Source: Egicoccus halophilus (lineage in GTDB: Bacteria; Actinomycetota; Nitriliruptoria; Nitriliruptorales; Nitriliruptoraceae). From it: a DNA stretch of 64,000 nucleotides. The stretch spans positions 682,001 to 746,000 of the forward strand of contig NZ_CP036250.1 of the NCBI RefSeq assembly GCF_004300825.1, written 5' to 3'. The notes under the pieces are model-generated. The model saw nothing but the letters and a program-made list of their open reading frames with translations. It did no database searches and was not told where the DNA came from. Positions 39,926 to 49,006 of the stretch are shown piece after piece. The stretch's first letter is position 1; each line of letters opens with the position of its first letter. Both the position numbers and the translations under genes were made by a program.

Positions 39926-40417
39926 GGGGATCCTCGGCACGAGACGACATCAGGGCTTCTCGTGTGCCTGGTCGACCACGCAGCGTTCCTTCTTGAGGGG
40001 TCCGCGTCGGGGGGCGGCGCACGGTGGTGTCGCCGGACGGGGCGACGGTGCACGGCGGCGAATGCCGCGAGGCGATGCGGCTGCGCGGGCACCTCGGCAA
40101 CGCCTGTGGGCCCTCGTCGCGGGTGGACGTGGCATGACAGGAACCTGAAGGACACCAAAACGAGCGCTGGGCGCTCGTTCGTTTCCGGCCCGTAACCCCT
40201 GACAGCGGCCGTTTGCGGCGAATTCCTGGCCGATGGAACTCCGACCACCGGTCTACCGTTGGGAGGTCCGTGGTCGATCGTTCAGTTCGCCCGCCGGTGT
40301 GCCGACCTGCAGGAGAGCGGGTTGCCGCACCACTGCAGCGCGGCGAAGTGCCGCTGTCAGCCGCCCGCCGGACACCCGAACCCGCCGGCCGCCCCCGCCG
40401 GCACGTGGAGGAATACC
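39926..40417 (+). other. Divergent intergenic region between two SLH-protein genes
   Basis: Nearly 500 bases without a gene separate the CAP protein and the amidase. The one clear element is an inverted repeat, AACGAGCGC-TGG-GCGCTCGTT (40159-40179), listed separately. TACCGT at 40254-40259 could be a -10 box for the amidase. I looked for c-di-AMP riboswitch core motifs, common before actinobacterial wall hydrolases, and did not find them. Confidence 0.5.
40159..40179. promoter_or_regulatory. Perfect 9-bp inverted repeat, candidate operator
   Basis: AACGAGCGC (40159-40167), a TGG spacer and GCGCTCGTT (40171-40179) are perfectly complementary. It sits between divergent SLH-protein genes, where a terminator is not expected, so an operator or a leader hairpin is more likely. 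It is unusually AT-flanked (AAAA before, TTCGTTT after). Confidence 0.5.
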
Positions 40418-42127
40418 GTGCGCTCTCTGTTCGCTCGTGCGCTGCTGGTCGCCATGGCTCTGGCGATCGCACCGCCGGCATCGCAAGTCGACGTCGTCGC
40501 GATCCCCGAGGTCGTCAGCGAGGACCTCGCGGTACGCGTCCCGACCGACCGCCTCAGCCTGGCCAGCACCGGGCAGGACGTACCGGACGCGCACCGGTCC
40601 GATCCGATCGCCGCCCCGATCCCGTTCAGCATGGTCGGCTTCCGACTGCCCGACGGCGTCGACAGCGTCCGTGTCCGCACCGCCGGTGACGACGGCAACT
40701 GGGACGAGTGGTACGAACTCGAGCGGATCGACGAGGAGGACGGCCCCGACGCCGGGACCGCCGAAGCCGCCAACGACCGCTCCCAGCGCTACACCGACCC
40801 GGTGTTCGTCGGTGAGGCGACCCGCTTCCAGGTCGAGATCCCCGGTCAGGAGCTGGTCGGTCTGGACGCCGGCGAACTCGAGGTGGCCGCGACCGTGCTC
40901 GACACCGACGGGCTCTCGGGTGGTCCGGTCGCCCGCCGCGCCGTCACGGTCGACGGTCCGGTCGCCGAGGCCGCGACCGCCCCGCGCGTCGTGACGCGTT
41001 CGCAGTGGGGGGCCCGCGCCTACCGCGGCGCGCCCTCGTTCCAGGACAACGTCGACCTCGTCGTGGTGCACCACACGGCGGGCAGCAACAACTACACCAA
41101 GGCGCAGGCGGCCGGGATCGTGCGCGGCATCCAGAGCTGGCACATGGACAGCAACGGCTGGGCCGACATCGGTTACAACGTTCTCGTCGATCGCTTCGGC
41201 ACCATCTACGAGGGGCGCGAGGGCGGGCTCACCCGTGGCGTCGTCGGTGCCCACGCGGCCGGCTACAACTCCGGGTCGTTCGGCATCTCGGTGATGGGCA
41301 ACTTCGTCAGCGTCGACGCGCCACAGGCCGCCTACGAGGCACTGGCCGACACGATCGCGTGGAAGGCCGCCCTCCACGGCTTCGACCCGCAGGGGACGAC
41401 GAACCGGACCTACCGGGGCGCTCGCGTGCGCACGGTCACCGGTCACCGCGACGTCGGTACGACCTCGTGCCCGGGGCGGATCAGCGACCGGCTGTGGTGG
41501 CTGCGCGACCAGGCGGCCAAGCGCTCGACCACGACTCCCGCGACGGGCCCGGCAGGTGGCTCGACGTCCGCCGCCCGATTCGTCGACGTGACCGCGAGCG
41601 CACACCACCACGACTCGATCGTCACCGTCCACGAGACCCGCGCGCTGCTCGGCTTTCAGGTCGCGGGCACCGACCAGTGGGAGTTCCGGCCCAACCAGGC
41701 GCTCAACCGCGGCGACATGGCACGTGCGGTCGCCGTCGGGATGGGTCTCGAGCCGAAGTGGAACGACTGGCAGGGCCGCTTCCCCGACGTCAACAGCAGT
41801 CAGGCCTACTGGCTCGGCCCCTACATCGCCGCGCTCGTGGACGCCGGCATCATCCAGGGGTATCCGGACGGCACCTTCCGGCCCGGCGAGCCCCTGCGCC
41901 GCGACCAGATGGCGACCTTCCTGCACAAGGCGATGAACCTGCGTGACGCACGCCCGACGTTCGTCGACGTGCCCGCCGGGAGCACGCACTACTGGGCGAT
42001 CGGCGCCGTGCAGCGCGAAGGCATCACGATGGGCGTGTCCCCGACCGAGTACGGACCGACGCAGACGATGCGTCGGGACCAGTCGGCGACCCTGGTCGTG
42101 CGGGCCTTCGACCTCCAGGCCCGCTAG
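40418..42127 (+). CDS. PGRP-type N-acetylmuramoyl-L-alanine amidase with three SLH repeats
   Basis: A 569-residue exported enzyme that should cleave the MurNAc-L-Ala bond of peptidoglycan. The signal peptide is ~1-23. Residues 30-185 are a beta-rich N-terminal region. The amidase/PGRP domain is ~190-365: RSQWGARAYRG, zinc ligands H218 (VVVHHTAG), H343 (TGHRDVG) and C351 (TTSCPG). Three SLH repeats end the protein (~390-569; LNRGDMARAVAVG, LRRDQMATFLHKA, MRRDQSATLVVRA). The GTG at 40418 is fixed by GGAGGAAT. Confidence 0.93.
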   Translation: MRSLFARALLVAMALAIAPPASQVDVVAIPEVVSEDLAVRVPTDRLSLASTGQDVPDAHRSDPIAAPIPFSMVGFRLPDGVDSVRVRTAGDDGNWDEWYELERIDEEDGPDAGTAEAANDRSQRYTDPVFVGEATRFQVEIPGQELVGLDAGELEVAATVLDTDGLSGGPVARRAVTVDGPVAEAATAPRVVTRSQWGARAYRGAPSFQDNVDLVVVHHTAGSNNYTKAQAAGIVRGIQSWHMDSNGWADIGYNVLVDRFGTIYEGREGGLTRGVVGAHAAGYNSGSFGISVMGNFVSVDAPQAAYEALADTIAWKAALHGFDPQGTTNRTYRGARVRTVTGHRDVGTTSCPGRISDRLWWLRDQAAKRSTTTPATGPAGGSTSAARFVDVTASAHHHDSIVTVHETRALLGFQVAGTDQWEFRPNQALNRGDMARAVAVGMGLEPKWNDWQGRFPDVNSSQAYWLGPYIAALVDAGIIQGYPDGTFRPGEPLRRDQMATFLHKAMNLRDARPTFVDVPAGSTHYWAIGAVQREGITMGVSPTEYGPTQTMRRDQSATLVVRAFDLQAR

Positions 42128-42139
42128 CGCAGACGACGC

Positions 42140-42202
42140 ACCCACGGCAGCGCTCGAAGGGGCGGTACGGCATCCCCGCCGGACCGCCCCTTCCCCGTGG
42201 GT
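42140..42202 (+). terminator. Nested terminator after the amidase gene
   Basis: The inner stem AAGGGGCGGT (42157-42166) pairs perfectly with 42183-42192. The outer stem ACCCACGG (42140-42147) pairs with CCGTGGGT (42195-42202). CCCCGTTTGTG follows. It begins 12 bases after the amidase stop and lies ahead of the SpoIID gene, separating the two transcripts. Confidence 0.7.
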
Positions 42203-42250
42203 CCCCGTTTGTGACAGAGTCGGTGCTGCAACCTCGTGGGGAGGTCGGAC

Positions 42251-44398
42251 ATGGGCGCACGCCGGATGCGGATGCCGTTGGTCACGGCGGCCTTGGTCGC
42301 ACTGTTGTCGGCGACGGTCGCGCCGGTCGCCGCCGAGCCGGAGGTCGCGGGGCCGGAGGTCGCCGAGCCAGGGGAGGCCGAGCCAGGGGTGGTCGAGCCC
42401 GAGGAGGCCGAGCCCGAGGAGGCCGAGCCCGGGGTGGTCGAGCCCGAGAAGGTCGAGCCCGACGAGGTGCGCGGGACCGGGGCGACCGACACGGTGGCGG
42501 GCACGGCCGTAGCCCCGCCGGCCGACGGGTTCGCCGTGCGGCCGGCCGTCCGGGCCGTCGGTGACCCGCGCCCGGAGGTCCTGTTCCGGGGGTCGGGATG
42601 GGGCCACGGCGTCGGGATGAGTCAGTACGGGGCGCAGGCCATGGCCCGCGCCGGACACGCCGCCGACGAGATCCTGCAGCACTACTACCCGGGGACCGCC
42701 GTGGCCCAGCGCCCGGCGACGATGCCCGTCCGGGTCGGGTTGCGCCAGCTGCACGACGCGCCGTTCGTGCGCGCCGTCGGCGGCGCCGTGACCTGGCACG
42801 CCTGTCCGGCACCGGCCGACCCGACCCGCCGCACGCACGACGACCTGTGCACCGCCCTGACCACGCAGCCGGCGGGCACCACCTACCACGTCTGCCAGGC
42901 CGGCACCTCGCAGCGGGTGCAGACCGTCGCGTGCGGGGCCGCGGGCGGCACCGTCGTCGCGTCCGCGACCCAGCCGATCCTGCGGGTGCACCACCACGGC
43001 GTGCAGATCGAGGCTCCCGGCCCCAATGCGGCGCGGTGCCAGTCCGACGTCCGCGACGGCGTCGGTTGCTATCGCTGGAGCGCCCACGACATCGTCAACG
43101 TCGCGCCGGGCCGCTGGAACACGGTGCAGTACCTGCGCAACCTCCAGCAGTACCTGCACGGGCTCGCAGAGATGCCAGCGTCGTGGAACGCGGCGGCGCT
43201 GCAGGCGCAGGCGATCGCCGGCCGCACCTTCGCGCTGCGCACCATCGGCTTCCGGGCCACCTGCAGCTGCGAGATCCTGGCGACCCCGGCGCACCAGGCC
43301 TACGGCGGCCACCGCACCGAGACGGCGAGCGGCGGTGCCTGGCCACGGGCGGTCGACGCCACCTTCGCCGGCGGCAGCGGCAGCGTGTTGACCTACGACG
43401 GCGCACTGGCGCAGACCTTCTACTCGTCCTCGCACGGCGGCCGCACGGAGGCGGTCGAGGACTCGTGGGCCTATGCCAACAACCCGGTGCCGTACCTGCG
43501 CAGCGTCGACGACCCGTGGTCGCTGGCCGAGCCGCACAACTTCCGCAGCTGGACGTCCAGCGCGACCAACGCCGCCGTCGCGGCGCACGTCTCCTCGGGC
43601 CGCTCCGCCGCGCTCTCGCGGGTGGAACGGGTGCAGATCCTCTCCCGCACCTCCGGTGGCACCCCGCGCGAGGTGCGGGTCAGCGGGGTGACCGCGGCCG
43701 GGATGCCCGACACGTTCGTCTTCACCTCCCGGGCAGCCGACTCACCGACGCTGCAGGCCAAGCGGGTCGCCGGGGCGTCGTTCCGGATGCACCTGCCGAC
43801 GACCGGACACCCGACCGCGGCCGGTAGTCGGCTGCCGAGCTCGCAGATCGCCGCGATCGGGTTCGCGCCGTTCACCGACGACGACGGCACGACCCATGAG
43901 TACGCGATCACCTGGACCGCCCTGGCCGGCATCGCCCAGGGCGTCGGAGGAGCCCGCTTCGCGCCGGGCCGCGACGTCACCCGCGGGCAGATGGCGACGT
44001 TCCTCTACCAGACCTTCGCGATCCCGGCGCCCAGCGTCCGGGGTCGCTTCCCCGACGTGGCCGATCCCGACGCGACCCACGCCCTGGCGATCGATGCGTT
44101 GGCCCAGGCGGGTGTGGCGGGAGGCTTCACCGACGGCATGTTCCGCCCCGGTGCCCCGGTCACCCGGGCACAGATGGCGACGTTCCTCACGGCCGCCGCG
44201 GGGCTGCGCGCCCCGGCGGGAACGGCCGACCCCTTCGTCGACGTGCGGCGACAGGCCGCCCACGGCGAGGCGATCGCAGCGGTCGCGGCCGCCGGTGTGG
44301 CGGCCGGCTGCACGGCCGACGGCAGCGGGTACTGCCCGGGGGACCCCGTGTCCCGCGGACAGATGGCGAGCTTCCTGCGCCGGGTCGCCACGCGATGA
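42251..44398 (+). CDS. SpoIID/LytB-domain protein with three SLH repeats
   Basis: A 715-residue exported protein. The signal peptide is ~1-28; residues 29-75 are a Glu/Pro-rich repeat (EPEEAEPEEAEPGVVEPE). SpoIID-family sequence follows: GWGHGVGMSQYGA at 117-129, then YLHGLAEMPASWNAAALQAQAIAGRTFAL with the candidate catalytic Glu in AEMPASW, then SSSHGGRTEAVED. In the B. subtilis enzyme the GHGVGMSQYGA motif is at the C-terminal side, so order is permuted here. SpoIID is a lytic transglycosylase acting on denuded glycan. Three SLH repeats fill ~510-715. GGGGAGG precedes the ATG. Confidence 0.88.
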   Translation: MGARRMRMPLVTAALVALLSATVAPVAAEPEVAGPEVAEPGEAEPGVVEPEEAEPEEAEPGVVEPEKVEPDEVRGTGATDTVAGTAVAPPADGFAVRPAVRAVGDPRPEVLFRGSGWGHGVGMSQYGAQAMARAGHAADEILQHYYPGTAVAQRPATMPVRVGLRQLHDAPFVRAVGGAVTWHACPAPADPTRRTHDDLCTALTTQPAGTTYHVCQAGTSQRVQTVACGAAGGTVVASATQPILRVHHHGVQIEAPGPNAARCQSDVRDGVGCYRWSAHDIVNVAPGRWNTVQYLRNLQQYLHGLAEMPASWNAAALQAQAIAGRTFALRTIGFRATCSCEILATPAHQAYGGHRTETASGGAWPRAVDATFAGGSGSVLTYDGALAQTFYSSSHGGRTEAVEDSWAYANNPVPYLRSVDDPWSLAEPHNFRSWTSSATNAAVAAHVSSGRSAALSRVERVQILSRTSGGTPREVRVSGVTAAGMPDTFVFTSRAADSPTLQAKRVAGASFRMHLPTTGHPTAAGSRLPSSQIAAIGFAPFTDDDGTTHEYAITWTALAGIAQGVGGARFAPGRDVTRGQMATFLYQTFAIPAPSVRGRFPDVADPDATHALAIDALAQAGVAGGFTDGMFRPGAPVTRAQMATFLTAAAGLRAPAGTADPFVDVRRQAAHGEAIAAVAAAGVAAGCTADGSGYCPGDPVSRGQMASFLRRVATR

Positions 44399-46449
44399 CG
44401 GAACCGTCCGGCGTCCGGGGGGGTGGCGTCCACCGAGGTTCCACACGCACACGAACACGCTTCCGCGCCCCGCTGGCCGCGTCCCGTTCGTCGCGCGGAC
44501 TCGCGGCCGCGCTGATCGTCGCGTCAGGGGTCGCGTTCGTGCACGGACCGCCGCGGCCGGCAGCCGCCGTCGCGCAACCCGTACCGGTGGCGAGCGCCGG
44601 TGCGTCCGGGGACGCGGTGGTCGTCGACGGGTCGCTGCGACTGCTGCTCGGTTGGGCCCCGGACGCCGCCGCGGCGGCGCGGGCACAGGTGCTCGACACG
44701 TACGGACTGGCGGTGTCGCGCGCCGTGAGCGGCTCGGTCGACGCGGTGGACGTGCCCCCGGACGAGGCGGACGCACTCGCGAGGCGTCTGCGCACGCAGC
44801 CGGAGGTCGAGCTGGTCGAGGTGGACCGCTGGCTGTGGGCGGCCGAGCACACGGTCGACGAGCCCGTGGTCGACGACCCGCTGTTCCGCGACCAGTGGGG
44901 GCTGCACAACTCCGGTCGCCCCGTCGAGGGCCGCCCGACCGCCGCCGGGACCGACGTGCGCGCCGGAGCGGCCTGGCAGCGCACCCGTGGCGCCCCCGAG
45001 GTCCTCGTCGCGCTCATCGACGGCGGGGTCGATCTCGCCCACCCCGACCTGGCCGGTGCGATCTGGACCATCCCGCGCGAGGCGGCCGACGGCCGGGACC
45101 TCGACGGCAACGGCTACGTCGACGACCTGCACGGCTGGAACTTCGTCGACGACACCCCGGACGTGACCAACGTCTCACGCCAGGACTGGCACGGAACGGC
45201 GGTCGCGGGGATCATCGCGGCGCGCGCCGACGACGGCGTCGGGATCGCGGGCATGGCGCCCGAGGTGACGCTGCTGCCCCTGCGTACCTTCGTCGTGGAC
45301 GGTTCCGGTCCCGGGCGTGCCACGCTGGCCGCCACGCTCGAGGCGTTCGCGTACGCCCGACGGGCCGGAGCCGACCTGGTCAACGCCTCGTGGGTGCACC
45401 CGTCCGACAGCCGGCTGCTGCGGGCGGCGGTCCGCGACGCCGGCGTGCCGGTCGTGGCCGCGGCGGGCAACGACGGACACGACCTCACCGTGGGGCCGGG
45501 AACGGCCTTCCCGGCCGGCTACCGCCTGCCGAACCTGGTCAGCGTGACCGCCGTCGGGCCTTCGGGTGGCCTGCCGTCCTACGCCAACGTCGGACGGGCC
45601 AGCATCGACGTCGGCGCCCCCGGCGTACGGATCCGCACGACTGCTCCGGGCGCGTGGCAGTTCGCCGACGGCACCTCGTTCGCGACCCCGTTCGTGACGG
45701 GGGCACTGGCGCTGGCCCGCACGGCGTACCCGGACGCGGCCGCCGCCGATCTCGTCGACGCGGTGTCGTGGACCTCGCGGGTGACGGTGGGCACGCGGGA
45801 CACGACCATCTCGCGCGGGATGCTCGACGCGGCAGCGTTGCTCGACGGGCTCGACCGTCCCGTGTGCGGCCACGGTGTGCTCGGCGCGCCGCCGTTCCCC
45901 GACGTCCCGGCGGGGGCGACCCACGCCACGGCGATCAGCTGTCTGCGCACCAACGGGGTGACGGTCGGTGACCGGCAGGGTCGTTACGGCCCCGGTGCGA
46001 CGCTCACGCGTGGGCAGCTGGCGACCCTGCTGCTGGGCACCCTGGCCGCCGCGGGGGTCGAGCTCCCGGCCGCCACCGCCCAGCCGTTCACCGACGTGGA
46101 GCACTCGGTGCACCGCGATGCCATCGAGCGTCTGGCCGCGGTCGGCATCGCGCAGGGGGACCGGTCGGATCGCTTCCTCCCCGACCGCCCGGTGACCCGC
46201 GCGCAGCTGGCCGCGCTCGCCGGGCGGGTCCACGTGTTCGCCACCGGTGAGGCCCGGGCTCCCAGCCGCAACTGGTTCGCCGACGACGACGCCAGCACGC
46301 ACGCCGCCGCCGTCGACGTGGCGCGCGACCTCGGGGTGGTCCGCGGCGTGGCCGTGCTGCGGTTCGCCCCCGGCGGCGACACCCGCCGCGACCAGGCGGC
46401 GAGTGTGCTGGCCCGGTTGCTCGACGCCCTGGCGCGCGCCGGGGCGTGA
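44395..46449 (+). CDS. Subtilisin-like serine protease with three SLH repeats (1)
   Basis: A 684-residue exported S8 protease. The triad is intact: D209 (LIDGGVD), H266 (WHGTAVAG), S428 (DGTSFATPF), with oxyanion N359 (AAAGND). An I9-like propeptide lies at ~75-150. Three SLH repeats end the protein (~495-684; LTRGQLATLLLG, VTRAQLAALAGR, TRRDQAASVLAR). The ATG overlaps the SpoIID TGA (ATGA), so the protease and the transglycosylase are coupled. It may mature surface proteins or process the SLH layer. Confidence 0.92.
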   Translation: MTEPSGVRGGGVHRGSTRTRTRFRAPLAASRSSRGLAAALIVASGVAFVHGPPRPAAAVAQPVPVASAGASGDAVVVDGSLRLLLGWAPDAAAAARAQVLDTYGLAVSRAVSGSVDAVDVPPDEADALARRLRTQPEVELVEVDRWLWAAEHTVDEPVVDDPLFRDQWGLHNSGRPVEGRPTAAGTDVRAGAAWQRTRGAPEVLVALIDGGVDLAHPDLAGAIWTIPREAADGRDLDGNGYVDDLHGWNFVDDTPDVTNVSRQDWHGTAVAGIIAARADDGVGIAGMAPEVTLLPLRTFVVDGSGPGRATLAATLEAFAYARRAGADLVNASWVHPSDSRLLRAAVRDAGVPVVAAAGNDGHDLTVGPGTAFPAGYRLPNLVSVTAVGPSGGLPSYANVGRASIDVGAPGVRIRTTAPGAWQFADGTSFATPFVTGALALARTAYPDAAAADLVDAVSWTSRVTVGTRDTTISRGMLDAAALLDGLDRPVCGHGVLGAPPFPDVPAGATHATAISCLRTNGVTVGDRQGRYGPGATLTRGQLATLLLGTLAAAGVELPAATAQPFTDVEHSVHRDAIERLAAVGIAQGDRSDRFLPDRPVTRAQLAALAGRVHVFATGEARAPSRNWFADDDASTHAAAVDVARDLGVVRGVAVLRFAPGGDTRRDQAASVLARLLDALARAGA

Positions 46450-46451
46450 GG

Positions 46452-47363
46452 TCAGCCGGCGTCCGTGCGGGGGCGTTCGACGGGGGAGCGTGCCGCGAGC
46501 AGCCCCGCCAGCGGCGTGGTGACCGCCAGTCCCACGATCCGGTTGACGCCGGTGGCGGCGACCCCGACGGCGGCCGGGAGCGCCACGACGGGCGCGAGCA
46601 GGCCCGCCAGTGCCTCGGCCAACCCGATGCCGGAGGGGAACACCCCGGCCGCCGCCGACAGCGGTGCACCGAGGCCGACGACCAATGCCTGCGGCAGGCT
46701 GAGCTCGACCTGCAGCGCGGCCAGGACCACGAGCAGGCGCAGGCCGTGGGTGACGGTCACGGCGAGTTCGACCGCGGTCAGCGCGAGGACTCCCCGCCAC
46801 ATCCGACCGGGCAGCGCGAACCGGCGCACCAGCAGACCCGCCACCACGCACCCGAGCAGGCCGACGCCGGCGACCCCCAGGGCCAGCGGCCCCCGCAGCG
46901 GGGTCAGGGCCACCCCGGCCACCACCAGGCCGGAGCCGATCCACGCCCCGGCGCCGGCGAGGTTGATCCCCGTGGCGGCGACACCGGAGGCACCCCGGGT
47001 TCTCAGCGCCTGGATGCGGACCAGTGCCGCGCCCGGGATCGGCAACAGGTTCGCCGCGGTGGCCAGCACGACCGCGCGTACCGCCTCGGACCACGTCAGG
47101 GCTCCGGGCGCGACCGTGGCAGCCATCACGCGCAGCTCCGCCGCGTTGCCGAGGATCGTCAGCGGCACCAGCACGAGCGCGGCCAGGGCCAGCGGACCCC
47201 ACGCGAGCGTGCCCGCATCCACCTCGAGATCGCGCAGCGAGACGACCAGCATGACCACGAAGGCGACCAGGCCCACGCTCAGCAGCACCCGACGGGTCCG
47301 CGGTGAGGGGTCGCGGGCGGCCCCGACACGTCGGGCCAGGTCGAGCACGCGGTCGATCGGCAC
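46452..47363 (-). CDS. Flippase-like membrane protein (LPG synthase TM family)
   Basis: A 303-residue integral membrane protein with about eight hydrophobic segments. Motifs TILGNAAELRVMAATVAPG, ATAANLLPIPGAALVRIQALR and AAAGVFPSGIGLAEALAG resemble the AglD/MprF transmembrane family (UPF0104). There is no MprF C-terminal synthase domain, so lipid modification is unlikely; flipping or translocation of a polyprenyl-linked sugar is a guess from neighbours. The GTG at 47363 has GAGGA six bases upstream. It is convergent with the protease (two-base gap) and divergent from ugd. Confidence 0.75.
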   Translation of the reverse strand: MPIDRVLDLARRVGAARDPSPRTRRVLLSVGLVAFVVMLVVSLRDLEVDAGTLAWGPLALAALVLVPLTILGNAAELRVMAATVAPGALTWSEAVRAVVLATAANLLPIPGAALVRIQALRTRGASGVAATGINLAGAGAWIGSGLVVAGVALTPLRGPLALGVAGVGLLGCVVAGLLVRRFALPGRMWRGVLALTAVELAVTVTHGLRLLVVLAALQVELSLPQALVVGLGAPLSAAAGVFPSGIGLAEALAGLLAPVVALPAAVGVAATGVNRIVGLAVTTPLAGLLAARSPVERPRTDAG

Positions 47364-47592
47364 GCGAAGTCCTCGGCTCGGTGCGCCGGACGGGTCGGCC
47401 CGACGCGACGGACGAGGCTAGCGGTCCGGGTGCAGGCCCCGGCCGGACGAGTACGCTGCCGGACGATCTGCCGCGTGCCATCCGGGCACCGGGACCGGTC
47501 GCCGGGTGTCCGGGGCGTCCCGTTGCTCCGCCCCGGCACCGACCCGTTCCCGGCCGCCTTCGGCCAGCAAGCTCCCGCACAAGGACGTTGAC

Positions 47593-48924
47593 TTGGATGT
47601 AGCCGTCATCGGAGTCGGGCACGTCGGTCTGGTGACCGCGGCCTGCCTCGCCGACCTCGGACACCGCGTCGTCGGTCTCGACGACGACGCCGCGAAGATC
47701 GAGACCCTGCTCACGGGCGGGGTGCCGTTCCACGAGCCCGATCTGCCGCAGCTGGTGCAGGAGGTCACCGACTCGGGGGCGCTGCGCTTCACCACCGACC
47801 TCGGCGAGGCCCTCGCGGACGCCGAGGTCGTGTTCGTCTGCGTCGGGACGCCGCCACTGCCGGGAGGCGGGCCGGACCTGCGGTTCGTCGAGCGGGTGGG
47901 CGTCGAGGTGGCCTCGAAGGTCGATCACGAGCTGGTGCTGGTGGAGAAGTCCACCGTCCCGGCCAACACCGGCCGTCGGCTGACGCACGTCATCCGGCGC
48001 GAACAGCAGGCGCGCGGCACTCAGGTGACCAACGTCCACGTGGCCTCCAACCCGGAGTTCCTGCGCGAGGGCGCCGCCGTGCACGACACGCTCAATCCCG
48101 ACCGCATCGTGTACGGGACGAGCTCCGACTTCGCCCGCGACGCGCTGCGGCGGGTCTACGCCCCGCTCGTCGAGCGCACGGGTGCCCCGGTGGTGGAGAC
48201 CGACGTCAACACCGCCGAGCTCATCAAGCACGCCTCCAACGCCTTCCTCGCGACCCGCATCTCGTTCATCAACGCGGTCGCCAACGTGTGCGACCGGGTC
48301 GGTGCCGACGTCGAGGTGGTGGCGCAGGGCATGGGGATGGACGCCCGCATCGGCCCGGCGTTCCTGTCCGCCGGCCTGGGGTACGGCGGTTCGTGCTTCC
48401 CCAAGGACGTCGACGCGTTCCTGCACCTGTCGCGGCAGGTCGGCTACGACTTCCGCCTGCTCGAGGAGGTGGGCCGCATCAACGTCGGGCAGCGCGAGGT
48501 CGTGCTCGACAAGCTGCGCGACGAGCTGTGGCACCTGGCCGGCAAGACGATCACGGTCTTCGGCGGCGCCTTCAAGCCCGGCACCGACGACCTGCGCGAG
48601 TCCCCGGGCCTGCACCTGGCCCGCGCGCTGATCGACGAGGGTGCCACCGTGCGGGTGTACGACCCGGTCGCCTCGGACGGCGTGCGCCGTGAGCTGCCCG
48701 ACGTGGCGGTGTTCACCGATCCACTCGAGGCGTCCACCGGTGCCCACGCGGTCGTGGTCGCCACCGACTGGCCGGAGGTCGTCGACCTCGACCTCGGGAA
48801 GCTGGTCGCCGCGCTCGACTACCCGATCCTCGTCGACGGCCGCAACTGCCTCGACCCGGAGGCGGCCAGGGCGGCCGGACTGCGCTACCACGCCATCGGT
48901 CGCGGTCACCTCGAGCAGCACTGA
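47593..48924 (+). CDS. ugd: UDP-glucose/UDP-sugar 6-dehydrogenase
   Basis: A 443-residue NAD-dependent dehydrogenase. The Rossmann start is DVAVIGVGHVGLVTAACLADLG; EFLREGAAVHDTLNPDR, AELIKHASNAFLATRISFIN and GYGGSCFPKDVDAFL (catalytic Cys) match UDP-glucose dehydrogenase, giving UDP-glucuronate. A ManNAc dehydrogenase role (WecC-like) is less likely from these motifs. The start is TTG 47593 with AAGGA at 47581-47585; no ATG or GTG fits. With the glycosyltransferase and wecB it suggests an acidic surface polymer. Confidence 0.92.
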   Translation: MDVAVIGVGHVGLVTAACLADLGHRVVGLDDDAAKIETLLTGGVPFHEPDLPQLVQEVTDSGALRFTTDLGEALADAEVVFVCVGTPPLPGGGPDLRFVERVGVEVASKVDHELVLVEKSTVPANTGRRLTHVIRREQQARGTQVTNVHVASNPEFLREGAAVHDTLNPDRIVYGTSSDFARDALRRVYAPLVERTGAPVVETDVNTAELIKHASNAFLATRISFINAVANVCDRVGADVEVVAQGMGMDARIGPAFLSAGLGYGGSCFPKDVDAFLHLSRQVGYDFRLLEEVGRINVGQREVVLDKLRDELWHLAGKTITVFGGAFKPGTDDLRESPGLHLARALIDEGATVRVYDPVASDGVRRELPDVAVFTDPLEASTGAHAVVVATDWPEVVDLDLGKLVAALDYPILVDGRNCLDPEAARAAGLRYHAIGRGHLEQH

Positions 48925-49006
48925 ACCTCGCGACCCGGTGGCCCGGTGCTGGACGTCGCCGTCCGGCACCGGGCACCATGTCGCCACGCCGTCTCCGTAG
49001 GCAGCC

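Noticed and set aside
39926-40417. c-di-AMP (ydaO-type) riboswitch before the amidase.
   Set aside because: Expected in actinobacteria before wall hydrolases, but I could not find its conserved core motifs; only a short palindrome is present.
40253-43588. A 1111-codon open frame on the minus strand, and similar long antisense frames (for example 45175-49083, 1970-3667).
   Set aside because: They lie opposite well-supported genes with domain signatures and clear ribosome-binding sites. Their sequences are low-complexity Arg/Gly/Val/Asp mixtures, as expected for antisense frames in G+C-rich DNA.
46452-47363. MprF-type lysyl-phosphatidylglycerol synthase.
   Set aside because: Only the membrane flippase-like part exists; the aminoacyl-transfer domain is absent.
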